Shown: positions 44,860-56,280, counted from the stretch's first letter. The stretch is 64,000 nt of DNA from Zygnema cylindricum (GCA_037447655.1 JBBHKE010001334.1:134001-198000); one strand, 5' to 3'. Notes: generated from the letters alone by a model not told the origin. Numbers and translations are program-made.

Positions 44860-47153
44860 AATATTTCGCACATGATATATGCATTCAGAAATTCAACGGC
44901 AATCACGAAAGTGATCTCGTAACGAGCTTTCGTTGCATTATTTTTGTTACCAGCCTTCCTTCACACTATTTGTGGAAGCGCTCATTCGTCACGCGAAAAA
45001 GCCGAAACCCTAAAAATAATGAGCTGGCGTCTGACAAGCATTTGCAAAGAGTACAAAATTTGTGTGGTACGATACCCTGGTCCACACGTACATGGTATGC
45101 AAATGTCGATTTCGAGTTGAAGTTGGTCGGTGTGAAAAATACTTAACAGGAGGTTCTTGTTACAGAAAAAAACAAAATTTTCAAAAGCGATTTTTACGCG
45201 TAGCGTGAGTTTACGTTGGCGGGTGCGAAGATGTCGAGAAATTCCAACAAACGTGGTACGGATAGCAAATCGGCCTGGTTTGGGCAGAAACGGTCGTTTT
45301 TCGCCAGAAAGCCCCTTTTGAGTACAGACGCGAACCCCTTTTACCACAAAGCCGTTTCCTTTGACGGTTTAACAAATAGACCGAACTTACATAGTTGGTC
45401 CGCGAAGTGATGAACGCATGAAAACCAAAAATAACTTGGTGACGGGAATCCACGATATATTTGTCGCCTCAGATCAAAGAGAATAAGCAATCAGGCCTAG
45501 GTAATGCTCAAAATATTCGAAGGTAGGTCCAAATCCCAAAGAATGTGGGTGTTTAGAAGCTCGTTTCTTAACGAATTAAACTTGTTATTCAATCAAATAG
45601 AAATCCCACGGAGTAGATATTGCGATGGCTTACTTCAATCATGGCGAATCGGGATTGAACCATTGTATTGGTGCACTCCATCACAAAAATACTAAAACAA
45701 ACAAATAAAACTACATGGATGGCTACATACAAAATAAATAAGAATTTGACGACACATCATTCGTGACTATTTTGAGAGATTATGTTATTCAAGGCTCTTC
45801 ATAAATTTGGATGGTTTGACGGTTTAAACTACTACTTCCGGTATAGTCTAACGGGTTGCTTTCAATTTGTTACTCTCAACATTACGTTCAAATCAAATTG
45901 TCTTGTTTGGCTCACACGAATCAAAACGAACAAACCGAGCCGAACCGAGTCGAACATAGCATGGTAAGAATGAATTGTAACTAAAAAATGAATTTAACAT
46001 TTAATAGTGCGACTACATATTAAGATATGAGGGTATAGAGAAAAGACGTGCTCGCAAGTCCCTCTTTATTACATGTCTCACGCACTTGGTAGTGTTATTA
46101 AGTATAAACAATCAGTATTGGGAAAACAGCCCATTCGAATCACAATAGTTAATCTTTATGTTGAGACATACCACCATCTTTTACCCATCTTTTAACAATA
46201 TGTTGTGCAAAATTTGACAATTTGTTTTTGTTTTGTATTTTCACATTGCGATTGATTGAGCTTGCTATGTTTATGTCATTTTTTTTTCACATGAAATGAA
46301 ACGTGGAATGCGTTTTTTTACGAAGAACGGTACACCAACGAGGGTGGGTTTGTTGCTTCACAAGAAACATTTTTAATATATGTTTTGAAAACATACGACA
46401 AAACATTTTTCTATATCAAATATTTATTTTTAAAAAAATTGGAATTCATATCAGGCCATCGAGTGAAGGAAAGCGTCTTTTTACGAGCATGTAGTGCTCA
46501 ATTATAAAGTGTAAGGTATACGTGTATTCTTTGTGCCCATATACGAGAGCCAAAATGTAACATAACACAAAAGCGTGTAAGATAAGTACATAATCATTTA
46601 TCGTAATTTTGAACATATATTTTGATGTTGCTGTTGTGCTTCTAACATTATGAAACAAACCGATCACCAATGTAAGATTTGTTGTTTCCTTGTCTTATTT
46701 CTCTTGTTGAAATAGTTTAAATGCAAATGTTGGACTATTTAGGTATCCCTTGTTATTTAAAGTGGCTTATGCACTAGCTCGTAATGGGAGATAAGATTTG
46801 TTATTAATAAGATCCTTGTGTGATTGCGCTCGTCAATTGATTTGATTTAGAAGACACGACAGACTTTCCTCACCTTCCATGTTGGATTAGACTTATAATT
46901 TATGTCCGTTGCCTGTTAGTGTGCCCTCGCTTCAGCCCTTATTGGACACGTCACAGTGGTAAACGATGTTCGTGGGTTTCGAGAATTACACCAAGCCGCT
47001 CGGTGCATATAGCTCATACAAATAACTTTGACCTTTAATGTGGTTTAGTCTTAAGCTCCAACGAGAGCCCTTTTTGTCCTCTGGTTTTGAGGGTATGGAG
47101 TAGTGCTTAGTGTCAATGTTTTTATAGGGTTGTTTTTGTAATTGTTTTTGTAG
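44860..47153. repeat. Local duplication, copy B, with unoccupied copia site
   Basis: Second copy of the duplicated region. At 46663-46667 it reads ATCAC in the context CCGATCACCAATG, where copy A has ATCGC, the 6.4-kb element, then ATCGC again. A block of copy A (34641-34985) here follows rather than precedes its neighbour, so a rearrangement happened after or during duplication. No gene is recognised. Confidence 0.85.
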
Positions 47154-47162
47154 CTTTCGTTG

Positions 47163-47163
<1 letters not shown>

Positions 47164-47213
<50 letters not shown>
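47164..47213. repeat. (AT)n microsatellite
   Basis: About 24 uninterrupted AT units begin about ten bases after the right boundary of duplication copy B. Confidence 0.95.
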
Positions 47214-47215
<2 letters not shown>

Positions 47216-48370
47216 CATACAGACTTTCATCTCTTACCTTTTTCAACAATTTTACATTTCAATCTTGCTTTGTACCATGTTTCTACAAATGCGTTTCATG
47301 GAAATAAATTATTATTTCACTAATTACGCGTGGAGAACGTTACCGGGCGTAAGTGTGAAGGTCGATCTTCCGAGGTCAAAAGTGCAGTACTGTAATCAAC
47401 ACTTTTGCCGTCAGTTCGTACCTGGTCTATACGAATTCTGTACGTCTTTGTACTTGCTGCCATAAGCCAGCAAGGGCTTTGCTCGGATCAAAAATCGTTC
47501 CTGGGAAAAGTGTTACCCGTTAGAAATTATGATACAGTGGAGAAACTGTTCTGTATATAACTATATATCCAGTTAGTAGTTAGTTGCAGATTTGGTGTAT
47601 AAAACTTTTAATGAAAGGTGTACTTTTGCAAAACGAAGTAGAGCCACGTCGATGTGACAGTCAGGACTGCAGTTTCAAAATTCAAATCCATTTGACACAT
47701 AGTCCAAACCAGGTCCTGATGAAACAGCTGATATCTCGTAAGGGCCGTCGACAGTGTGTCAATGTGGAAACACGTGTAATAACGCAAAAGAGTACCGCCA
47801 CGTTCTAATGATTACTAGGACTATTCCTTGTTTTCCAAAACTGGCAGAAAGCAAATCTGATTTCGCTTGTACAATGTTGTTCTCCACTATGACCTCCTTC
47901 CGACACGTCGACATCTATAAGTCATTGGGAAGGCCGCTCCTTTTGAAGCTAAAAAAGTTCGCTTAAAATTAAATCTTAGCGTATCTTATCTTGTCTCTTC
48001 CGTGTTTTTTTCTAGCTTCGTACGATGCGTCAGGACCGTTATTTTTCTGGACCACGTGGATTTTCCAAGAGGCAAAAAATGTAGTTAGACTTTGTACCTC
48101 GTTTCCCCCGCTCCTCCAATCATGTGATATTCAACTTTGTAAAGGCCCTGTACCCTAAAGTACACAGAGATCGTAACTTTTCCGTGAGTGGAATCAAAAG
48201 GCGACGTGTCTTCATTTACTGCCCTAACATACAGCCTGTGACATACCACAGGTGGGATAGATTCCCTTATTTATTATATTTGTCGTCTCATAGGGCTGGA
48301 ACGGAAGCGACGTGGCAAACTGAATAAATTATTTGATCGTAAAACGTCGACGTGGGCATCCCTAAATGCT
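47214..48370. other. Spacer, nothing recognised
   Basis: Short open stretches on + (for example 47584-47808) carry no known motif. No inverted-repeat element could be delimited. Confidence 0.3.
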
Positions 48371-48371
48371 A

Positions 48372-48545
48372 CACTGCCGATCGCTATTAGTGTTCGCATG
48401 TTTGGGATTCACTTTTTTTCAACATATAATTATTCGATTCGATCCTGACATCTGTCATAAGGTGTAACGGTCACCTTTCGACCGCTCGCAAAAAACAAAT
48501 CTCCAACGGTTGGCAACAAAGTTAAAGACGTTAGGAATATCTTCT
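48372..48545. mobile_element. TA-flanked MITE, left end only
   Basis: TA (48370-48371) followed by CACTGCCGATCGCTATTAGT matches the family terminus. No corresponding right end is visible before the hAT-like remnant starts, so it appears truncated. The right boundary is nominal. Confidence 0.5.
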
Positions 48546-48550
48546 AAAGT

Positions 48551-49300
48551 ACTGTTGTGTATCGGTAAAATTCCCTTCGCGATAACTCCAATTGCCGATA
48601 TTAATGATTATCGAACAGCAAGGGGTCCGACATATCGCTCCGAGACTTAAAGAGTGCTATCGCCGATATATGTGTACATATGTAGGATTACTGGACCCCT
48701 GGTACAATATTCTATACAGTATTCTACCATATACAGCCTATAGTATGTCATGTCACTTATAAGAACGAAAGTACGGAACTTCAGTCTGGTCTGCACCAAA
48801 AAGGAGTACTTTGTAAGACCAAAAGTGGCTAAATTTCGGCAAGAAAGTACGTGACAAAAGAAAATAAACAAAATGTAAGCTTTTTAAGATCAGCAGACCG
48901 TAAGCACTAAGTAAAATATTTTAGCTTTCTAACCTCTTGGAAGTTTGTGCTCCGAATATTAATAAGTTCATTGATGGTGAGCAACTAATAACGTAAAAAA
49001 CATTAAATTGTTTTTTCTTCATATGGATTTTCGACAAAAACCATTATAATTATTCCGATATTGAACCTCTTCTCTCTTTGCCATAAAAAATCTATCAAGT
49101 AAAATTAAATAATAAAACAAATTTAGGTTAACGACATTCCATCGAAAGGGTATGAGAGCATAAAAACCAATAAAACCCAAAAAAATCAGGTCAATTATTG
49201 CGAACATTTTGATCGGTATAACGGGACGACATATCGGTGAAATATCGTGACAACTGCCTCGCAAATATATCAAATCGATATATCAAGCACACATACCGCT
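48551..49300. mobile_element. Degenerate hAT-like element of the TGTTGTGTATCGG family
   Basis: The left end TACTGTTGTGTATCGGTAAA and the following 'TCGCGATAAC...TTATCGAAC...GGGGTCC...ATATCGCTCCGAGAC' run parallel to 31822-31920 with many changes. The right end is poorly preserved; CATATCGGTGAAATATCG and AATCGATATATC words near 49230-49285 suggest it. No target duplication could be confirmed. Confidence 0.6.
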
Positions 49301-50082
49301 AATAGCTGTTGGATTTAGATTGATATTCATGAAATAGCAAACGTTGACCGCAAATTATAAATTTTAAACCCTCACTTATTTTTTCACGTTTTTAGTATAC
49401 GTAACTCCCTGGTGCATTGCCCTTCGGTGTTGGCATTAAAAAGTTAGTGGCGCGAATGTAACATTCAATTTTGCAATACTAATTTAGAGCAGGAGACACG
49501 GCTTACTAAGGTTCAATGTTGTTAACAATATTTGTCCATTTTGATCGAATTACTAATCACGATACACCTTACGAGGTTTTTTTAAATCACAAGATAAGTC
49601 ATACGTACCTGAATTTGTACCAAGGTTTTAAATAATGTCAGATTATACAACTAGTGCAATACGTTACATAAATTTTCACCTAAAAAGGTACCAAGGGCAT
49701 AACTTGCATTCTCGACCACCAATACAAAGGCAAAAAAAAATAGAACTTTCAAACTCTTTATGAGCTTGCCCTACAAGTGCGAAATGCTCCTTGGCCCAAA
49801 GAGTTGCTTGTTGAGACTTACCAAGCCACTAATAACTTGTAGTTCTTAATACTCCATGTATTCCTCAATAGTAGTGTCCGAGGGAACAATTTGCAGGGAC
49901 AAAAACGTGGCAAGTGGACCGTCTTACCACGGCGTAAAAAAATAATAGAGTTGGGAAAGTTAGCAAATGCAAGAGAAGTACTCAAAGTAATGCGAATTAC
50001 ATGGCCACAACATCGTCGTCATCGAAATTTTATCGAATTCCCTTATCTGTCGTTTTGCGGCAAAGAATTCCGAGACAGTTTG
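49301..50082. other. Spacer, nothing recognised
   Basis: AT-rich sequence without a recognisable gene. The right third may be further debris of the gypsy element next to it, since it lies downstream of the RNase H remnant in that element's orientation. Confidence 0.3.
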
Positions 50083-50277
50083 TTAGCGTTCAGACCAAGC
50101 AAACCGAATTGTTGTAGAATCTAGGTTATAATCATGTAAAAATAGAGCCCATCGAGCTAATTTACTTGAGAGCTCGTCAATTGTCATGAACAATTGAATT
50201 GTTCGTAGATCGATTATAAGGACAAAAGGCGTATCATAAAAATATTGACGAAATATTATTGCGCCTCGGATTGTCAC
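50083..50277 (-). pseudogene. Ty3/gypsy RNase H fragment
   Basis: The translated stretch IIFRQYFYDTPFVLIIDLRT then IQLFMTIDELSSKLARWALF then LHDYNLD follows the RNase H pattern of Ty3/gypsy polyproteins (usually '...FRxYLYxxxFxLxTDHxxLxWLM...LARWxLxLQEYDF'). The catalytic D-H pair after the first strand is altered to D-L. No intact RT, integrase or LTRs were found alongside. This is a short, old remnant. Confidence 0.6.
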
Positions 50278-50865
50278 TAGACATTAATCTCCATGGCTAC
50301 TACAATTAGACCCAACACCGTCCATGTAATTGTACCAAGTTTCACAACTAAATATATTTATATGCACAATGTCTCGTTTGCTATATGTTCACATTTCAAA
50401 CGGAGTGGAAGTGGGAATGGAATTGGTTGGGCGAAGATTGAGTTTCAATATGCGTGGAAATATTTGCAAACTGAAGCATACAAACAAGAGTTCTCGTACA
50501 CCGTTCGGCTAATCCATTTTGTTAGTGTGTGAGGAGCGGGTTTCTTAATAGTGATCCGTTACAAGACGATAATTAAAGAAATATTTCGATGCGTAATCAC
50601 CACCGTTGTCAGTTCAAAGCTTCCCCATTTTGTAATTTCGAAAAAAGTTTGAATGTTTGAAATTCTCAAAGTGCGCCAGGACTTCACGGGGGGAAACATG
50701 ACACTAAGGGTACGTCCCCATATATTAAAGTATCGACTTTATTATGTCCTTTTCACCCAAAACGCGATGATGTACGAGAAAAACTTTAGCTCTACAGAAA
50801 AACCAATTATTTAAAAGTACAGCAAACGTCATGTCGATACTTTGAATGTCTTCATGTTTGCAAAA
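50278..50865. other. Spacer, nothing recognised
   Basis: No conserved coding or repeat structure was identified. It may contain undetectable upstream parts of the decayed gypsy element. Confidence 0.25.
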
Positions 50866-50869
50866 TTAG

Positions 50870-51065
50870 AAACATAGCGTCACAATGTCACAAATTCCTA
50901 AAAATCTGCCATGTCACAAAATTACAAAAATCTAGATGTATACAACTGTCGCTGTTTTTGTTGGCGTCACCAATTGTCGGAAGTTTCGTAGTCGTCTTTA
51001 ACCGTCACAAATTTGTATTTGCGTCTACAACCGTCACATTTAAAAGTTCCAATTTCATTTTCGCA
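50870..51065. repeat. Dispersed CGTC/GTCACAA-rich repeat, copy 1
   Basis: This segment resembles 60120-60310 in the same orientation. Shared runs include AATGTCACAA, 'GTC(A/T)CCAATTGTCGNAAGTTT', TGTAGTCGTCT, ACCGTCACAAATT and CGTCTACAACCGTCAC-like words. The class is unknown. Confidence 0.6.
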
Positions 51066-51616
51066 CATAGGGACACTTTTCAAAGTAGTACGGAACACTT
51101 CACTACAATCCAAAATACTTCTTCAAAGTATCGCTTACATAGGGACGTACCCTAATGTGTGGCGCGATTAATAAAAGTGACAAAATGGAGACCGGTGGCA
51201 TGATTAGGCGTTCGCATAGGACCGCTTCCGTCACTGTGAACAATCGTCAAAAGGAGGAAAGGACAACGATGATGGTACGACTTTTCAAGAAAGGTGGACT
51301 CGACATTTCCCGTGGACACAACACAAAGAGGTAAAGGGAGTTGCTAATCGCAGAGACAATTTTACTGCGCGCAGGTAGTTGTCAGAAATTGTACATATGA
51401 AGTATAGTTTTGTACAACTTACGTACCTTTGAATTCATATTTGACGGTCAACCCGTCGAACAACTTTGACCGGCGAAATATAGTAACGACGGTTAAAAAA
51501 GTGTCGCGCTTGCGAACGTCGACCGTCATAAAAAAAAACGATGCACACGGCCGGCGCAGGTTTACTGTAACAAAAATGCGACAACCACATATAAATAAAA
51601 TGGCTGCGCACAGGTA

Positions 51617-52143
51617 CACCGTGAATCGCTATTAGCGTAATGAAATAGAGAAATAGATAGCGTAATGAAGCAATTAGCGTTATTTACGCTAATTGGGAAT
51701 TTCATTATTTTCCAAAAAAACTTTTATTATAATATATCATTAATTATAATTTGTAAAATGCTTTGTAAAAAAATTCGGCGCATAATATATCCACACTAAA
51801 ATATATGCATGTACGAAATTGTTGAAATCGTACGCCGTCGCTTTTATTTGACATCCGCGTATGCCGGAAAATGTTTACGCAATTACATGTTTGCGCGACT
51901 ACGGGACATCGTGAATATTTGTTATGTACTTTTCTACCTGAAAAAGTACAAAATAGTACGGACCTGACAGTTCGTACATCACCCTATTTAAAATGGCACC
52001 ATATTAGAGTTATGAACCCTATTTAATGGGGTACCTCAAATAACGCTTAGAAACATTTAGAATCATTAATTCTATTTGAGAACTTGCCGAAAAAAACAAG
52101 GTACTTCAATTAGAGTCATGAACGCTAATAGCGATTCACAGTG
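51617..52143. mobile_element. TA-flanked MITE at the palindrome centre (527 bp)
   Basis: TA at 51615-51616 and 52144-52145. Ends CACCGTGAATCGCTATTAGC and GCTAATAGCGATTCACAGTG are inverse repeats with one mismatch. The length and terminal sequence place it with the 540-bp copies at 21.7 and 33.1 kb. Confidence 0.88.
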
Positions 52144-52145
52144 TA

Positions 52146-52510
52146 GTTTCTCACCTCACGTGAGCTCCACTGTGAGCTCACATATTGACAGTGTGAGCTC
52201 ACATATTGACATTTAACTTAGCAGCAAAAATGGATTTTAATCGCGAACCGTTACGTTGAACTTGGACACAAATTAAAGGACGACGTCATATGTATAAATT
52301 AAGTCGCACGAAACGAAATAAACTTCGTACAAGATAAGAAAGCGTACCCGCGTAAGAAATATCGATGAAACTAAATGATAAAAACCCGCGTCGTCACGCG
52401 CGACCGAATGAAGCCACACTAGAAACCCTAAGAACCCAAAAAACCCTAAATATCCCTAAGTTAAATGTCAGTGTGTGCTCTCACAGTGGAGCTAACTTGA
52501 GGTGAGAAAC
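52146..52510. mobile_element. Second small inverted-repeat element at the palindrome centre (365 bp)
   Basis: TA at 52144-52145 (shared with its neighbour) and at 52511-52512. Ends GTTTCTCACCTCA and TGAGGTGAGAAAC continue inward for about 30 bases with few mismatches (GCTCCACTGTGAG in both). A telomere-like AAACCCTAA/AAACCCTAAA pair lies at 52430-52458. Its family differs from the CACCGC MITEs. Confidence 0.8.
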
Positions 52511-52920
52511 TACCTGCGCGCAACCATTTTATTTATATGTGGTTGCCGCATTTTTGTTACAGTAAACCTGCGCCGGCCGTGTGAATTGATTTTTTTTTTA
52601 TGACGGTTGACGTTCACAAGCGCGACACTTTTTTAACCGTCGTTACTATATTTCGCCGGTCAAAGTTGTTCGACGGGTTGACCGTCAAATCTGAATTTAA
52701 AGGTACGTAAGCTGTACAAAACTGTACCTCAGATGTACAATTTTTGACAACTACCTGCGCGCAGCAAAAATTGTCTCTGCGATTAGCAATTCCCAAGGTA
52801 AATCTCTATTATCAAATTCAGCGAATCCGGTGGCATTCTGAGGCACTTTCGAAAGGGTATTGCTATTTCAGCGACGTATACGTAAGGCCGACGTGGCAAA
52901 CTACATTAGATTTGAAACTA

Positions 52921-53599
52921 CATCGTGTATCGCTATTAGTGTTAATGTTTATTTTCCTAACTTAAAAAAACATATTTTCTCCTTGCACAGTCGTCAGATT
53001 GTAAATCTGACGGTTATTGATTGAAATGTAGGGTTCTCACCATAGTTCAAAAGTAGGCGTTTCTACTGTAGGCCTTTTGTAGGCTTCTTTATCGTAAGTT
53101 GTGTTATGGGCTTTTCATGTGATCTTCTTAAAATCGCTACGTTGATCATCGTCCGTCCGATGGTCCAAATCCGACAATAGTCCTATCGTAAGTTGTGTTT
53201 TGGGCTTTTCATAAAAATCTTCTTAGATCGCTACTTTGATCGGTGACCATCCGATCGTCCAAATATGACTTTTAAATAAAAATACCTCAAAACTCACAGA
53301 TAACATTTTGTCCAAATGTTTTTCAAAATTTAGACATGACGTTTAATTATCTATCGATTGATGTGCAACTCAACCCTGTTACTATTTTTTTTCATTTTGC
53401 GACCAATACAATATGGGTCTTAAGGTCATATTGTATTTTTTGCGTACAATGGGCATATTGTATGGGCTTACTTTCACCTACTTTTGAACTGGTTCTCACC
53501 TTACGATTGACGGTCTCCGACCGAAGATCGGGACATGTGTGAAGAGAGAAGCTGTTTAAGTGGAAAAAAAAACATCAACAGTATTGGCGGTACACGGTT
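52921..53599. mobile_element. TA-flanked MITE carrying a nested MITE (679 bp)
   Basis: TA at 52919-52920 and 53600-53601. The ends CATCGTGTATCGCTATTAGT and (inverse of) AACCGTGTACCGCCAATACTG correspond with several changes, so this copy is older. Interrupted at 53034-53500 by another element. Confidence 0.75.
53042..53492. mobile_element. AGTTCAAAAGTAGG MITE with 8-bp target duplication (451 bp)
   Basis: Ends ATAGTTCAAAAGTAGG and CCTACTTTTGAACTGG are inverted repeats. They are flanked by TTCTCACC at 53034-53041 and 53493-53500. The related host element at 5316 has TTCTCACC once, confirming a true duplication. The 8-bp duplication and CAG/TAG-like ends suggest an hAT-type source. Relatives lie at 4925-5099 and 61479-61741. 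Confidence 0.9.
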
Positions 53600-53601
53600 T
53601 A

Positions 53602-54850
53602 GTTTTGGTCGGTTGCTTATAAATTCCGAACAGTAAACGGTTTATTTGCGATTCCTAGACCAACCGAGGCATGAGGTCCGATTTAAAAAGGACTTAAACC
53701 TGTATCAAAAGACACTTTCACACCATCTCAAACTGCAATGCAAGCAAAGATATTTTCTTAGCGAAACCTAGAACATATAAGACCTTGGATTTCCAAATTT
53801 TGCGTTACGAAATAAAAACGAAAGTGGGAGCGACTATGGGGAAGTTACCCAACGGAGGAGACATGGAATTTGCCAAAGCAAATGGGAAAAGCCGGGAGGG
53901 GGGAGGGACGAGAATGACGAGAGAATGTAAGGGAAGGGGGAGGGCTACATACACATGTGAGGTGGTGGAGGAGAAGAGGAGAGTGGAGGGGAAGGGAGAA
54001 CCTTCGAGTAGCTACAGTGATCGTGATCAGAAGTCCCCCATTTGTCGGGAGGATTAGCAATTTTCAGCCTTTCCACACTCTTCCTTTTAAGGTTCCTACT
54101 CCAACACGGTACGTGTGTGTTGATAGTTACAAGTGTTTTTGAAATCGGTAAAGGCATCGACTTAAAAAAAACGAGTTGCGATAAATTTTTGCGATAAAAT
54201 TTGGTCGAGGAGTGGGTGTTATTCAAAAAGAATAGTGAAAAGGATAAAGAACCTGAAATTCCACGAAGAAGTTTATTTAATAAATATGGTGTCCGTTATT
54301 GGAAGATCGATACAGTCAGACAATTTGACATTTCTCCGGAAACATTTCTACATGATAAGGGAAAGTTTGGACGGATTGGGAAAGAGTCCCAGAGGCGATG
54401 TTGAGCACTCCTTGAAGCCGACACTGCTTCAACCAATCCCATTGCTCGTAATCGGAGAAAATACGGCTTCGAGCCGCCTGGCTGTGGTGGAGAAATGGCT
54501 TTTATGGCCATAGTAAGGGGGTCAGTAATTGCCATTAAAGAGAGGCCGCGTTTTACCCTTTTTCCCACAATAGCTAGAGGCCAACTTCCAACGTATGATA
54601 GAGTGACGTCAAATAAGACGAAATGGTCGCAGAAAGTGTGGTTGTGGCTCATACCTCATAGACGGGGAGGGAGGGAGGGGTTTTGGAGACGTTTTCCGAA
54701 AGCTTAGGCCATTGTTTTGGAGGCATTCGCCCGAAGCTCATGCCTTTGTTTTCAATTTGTTTGCCCGACGCTTAAGCCATTGTCTTCCCGACGCTTAAGC
54801 CATTGTTTTTGGAGACATTTGCCCGAAGCTTAGGCCATTGTTTTGAAGTA
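53602..54850 (-). repeat. Dispersed repeat of about 1.5 kb, copy 2 (inverted)
   Basis: Inverse of 18890-20475. The 53602-53790 part matches about 20160-20330, 53820-54020 matches 19730-19925, and 54390-54650 matches 18930-19375. At its right end (54700-54845) lies an array of TTTGCCCGAAGCTTAGGCCA-type words, here next to the end equivalent to copy 1's left side. The left end is cut by the TA-flanked MITE. Confidence 0.7.
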
Positions 54851-56280
54851 GGTGTTACCGTATTGTAAATATATTATACCCCCTGCTCATAATATGCATT
54901 TTAAAATATATTTAAAACAGCACCTTTCATTCATGTTCCCCGCCTACGACGTTTGGGGACACCAAAAGTCATTTTCGATCCTTATTTGTGATCATACCAT
55001 CGCATGTTATCGCCTGTATATGATGTGATATTTGATGTGCAAACTTGCAACACATTCATATACAGACATCACCATCACTCCATTTTAAACAAAGTGTTTC
55101 CTGAATGTTTCTTGACATATTTGATAAGGGCTATTTGAAATGCCCTGTCACTAACACTGCACAGTGTTGACTAGGATTCAGTCAAGATTGCACAATACAT
55201 TTTCGCAAAAACTCCATTGCCAAAGAAACACCGTAAGTGGGAACAAAAGTGCTGAAAAACCTTTTGTAAAATTCTCAATATTTCTCGACGCGCTACAACC
55301 TAGTAATGTAGCGTTCACAGGAAGTATGTGTGTTATGTACAACAATGTTGTCAAAATTCCCGTGGATGTCGGGCATCTTTGTCAATGTACAAAAGGTTCA
55401 CATGTCAAATATACCATTTTGTACCTTTGAAGTTTGTACAATCTGCACAAAAGTATGCCACAAAGTCATTTGTCCCATAAGCAATTTGCAACTTCTTGGT
55501 CAAGTTCCTAAATAGCATCGGAGATGACGATGTCCACAACTTGTAAATAAACATGTTCTTTAATAATAAGAGATTTTTAGATCCCGATAAAGAGCTCCTG
55601 CCTCAGGTCGTTGTAGAACACTTTATTGCTTCAATTCGAAGGTTTAGTGCTCTCTCATGCAAGAAGTTCAATAAGGTAAAGTTTAAAAATGGTTCACAAT
55701 TGCCTCATAAATTCATAATCATACTTTTCATGAAGGCATGAAAAAATACTACTTATGCATACAATACTTGTTCACAAACTCATTTGAACAAGAGTTCAAT
55801 GAAACACATGAACATAATTGTCAGAGGAACAAATAGCTCATAAATAGGATTAACACAGCAAGAGTTCATTGACCAAAGAAACAAACAAAGGATACCAACA
55901 TAGCATTCCATCCATCAAACATGAATGTGTAAACTAAAGCGTAAAAGGGGTCTTTAAAAAAAAAGAAACGTAAACGTTTGTAACCTCCAATGCCCCATGT
56001 TAATATCAAAAGTCGATTACATTGTCAAATTAACTCCATACCAGGTCAAATTGCTTGTAACATATGTTTTATCGATCTCTATAAAAAACAATGACATATT
56101 TTCTTATTTATGAATACAAGAACTGAATGATACAAAGAACAAAAAATATAATTGACACTTGTAACACCTCTCAAAACTTTGCAACTTTCCCTTCGAACAA
56201 AACCCTTCACCATTTTCTTTACCATTTTTACCCAGGACTTATCTTATAGAGGACTTATATCTATCTTATCTTTATAGAGG
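54851..56280. other. Spacer, nothing recognised
   Basis: AT-rich non-coding sequence. Short open stretches on + (55164-55430, 55553-55741) have no recognisable motif and no splice context. Part of the right side may be 3' flank of the HD-domain gene, and a GA-rich tract follows at 56390-56475. Confidence 0.3.

Larger units (their letters stand above)
51336..52794. mobile_element. Foldback element with 280-bp inverted arms and a filled centre
   Basis: The left arm 51336-51614 (GGGAGTTGCTAATCGCAGAG ... GCGCACAGG) and right arm 52513-52794 are inverse repeats over their whole length, about 90% identical. They are flanked by GAGGTAAA (51328-51335) and AAGGTAAA (52795-52802), a probable 8-bp duplication. 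Without inserts the arms would meet as ...CAGG-TA-CCTG..., a near-perfect palindrome of about 560 bp. Two MITEs occupy that central TA. Confidence 0.85.

Noticed and set aside
44340-47153. 44340-44824 and 46668-47153 as LTRs of a short retrotransposon
   Set aside because: Homology between the two copies continues upstream of both segments, so they are parts of a larger duplication and have no element-like termini.
54201-54513. Open frames at 54.2-54.5 kb
   Set aside because: They lie in the dispersed repeat and are not preserved in the copy at 19 kb.
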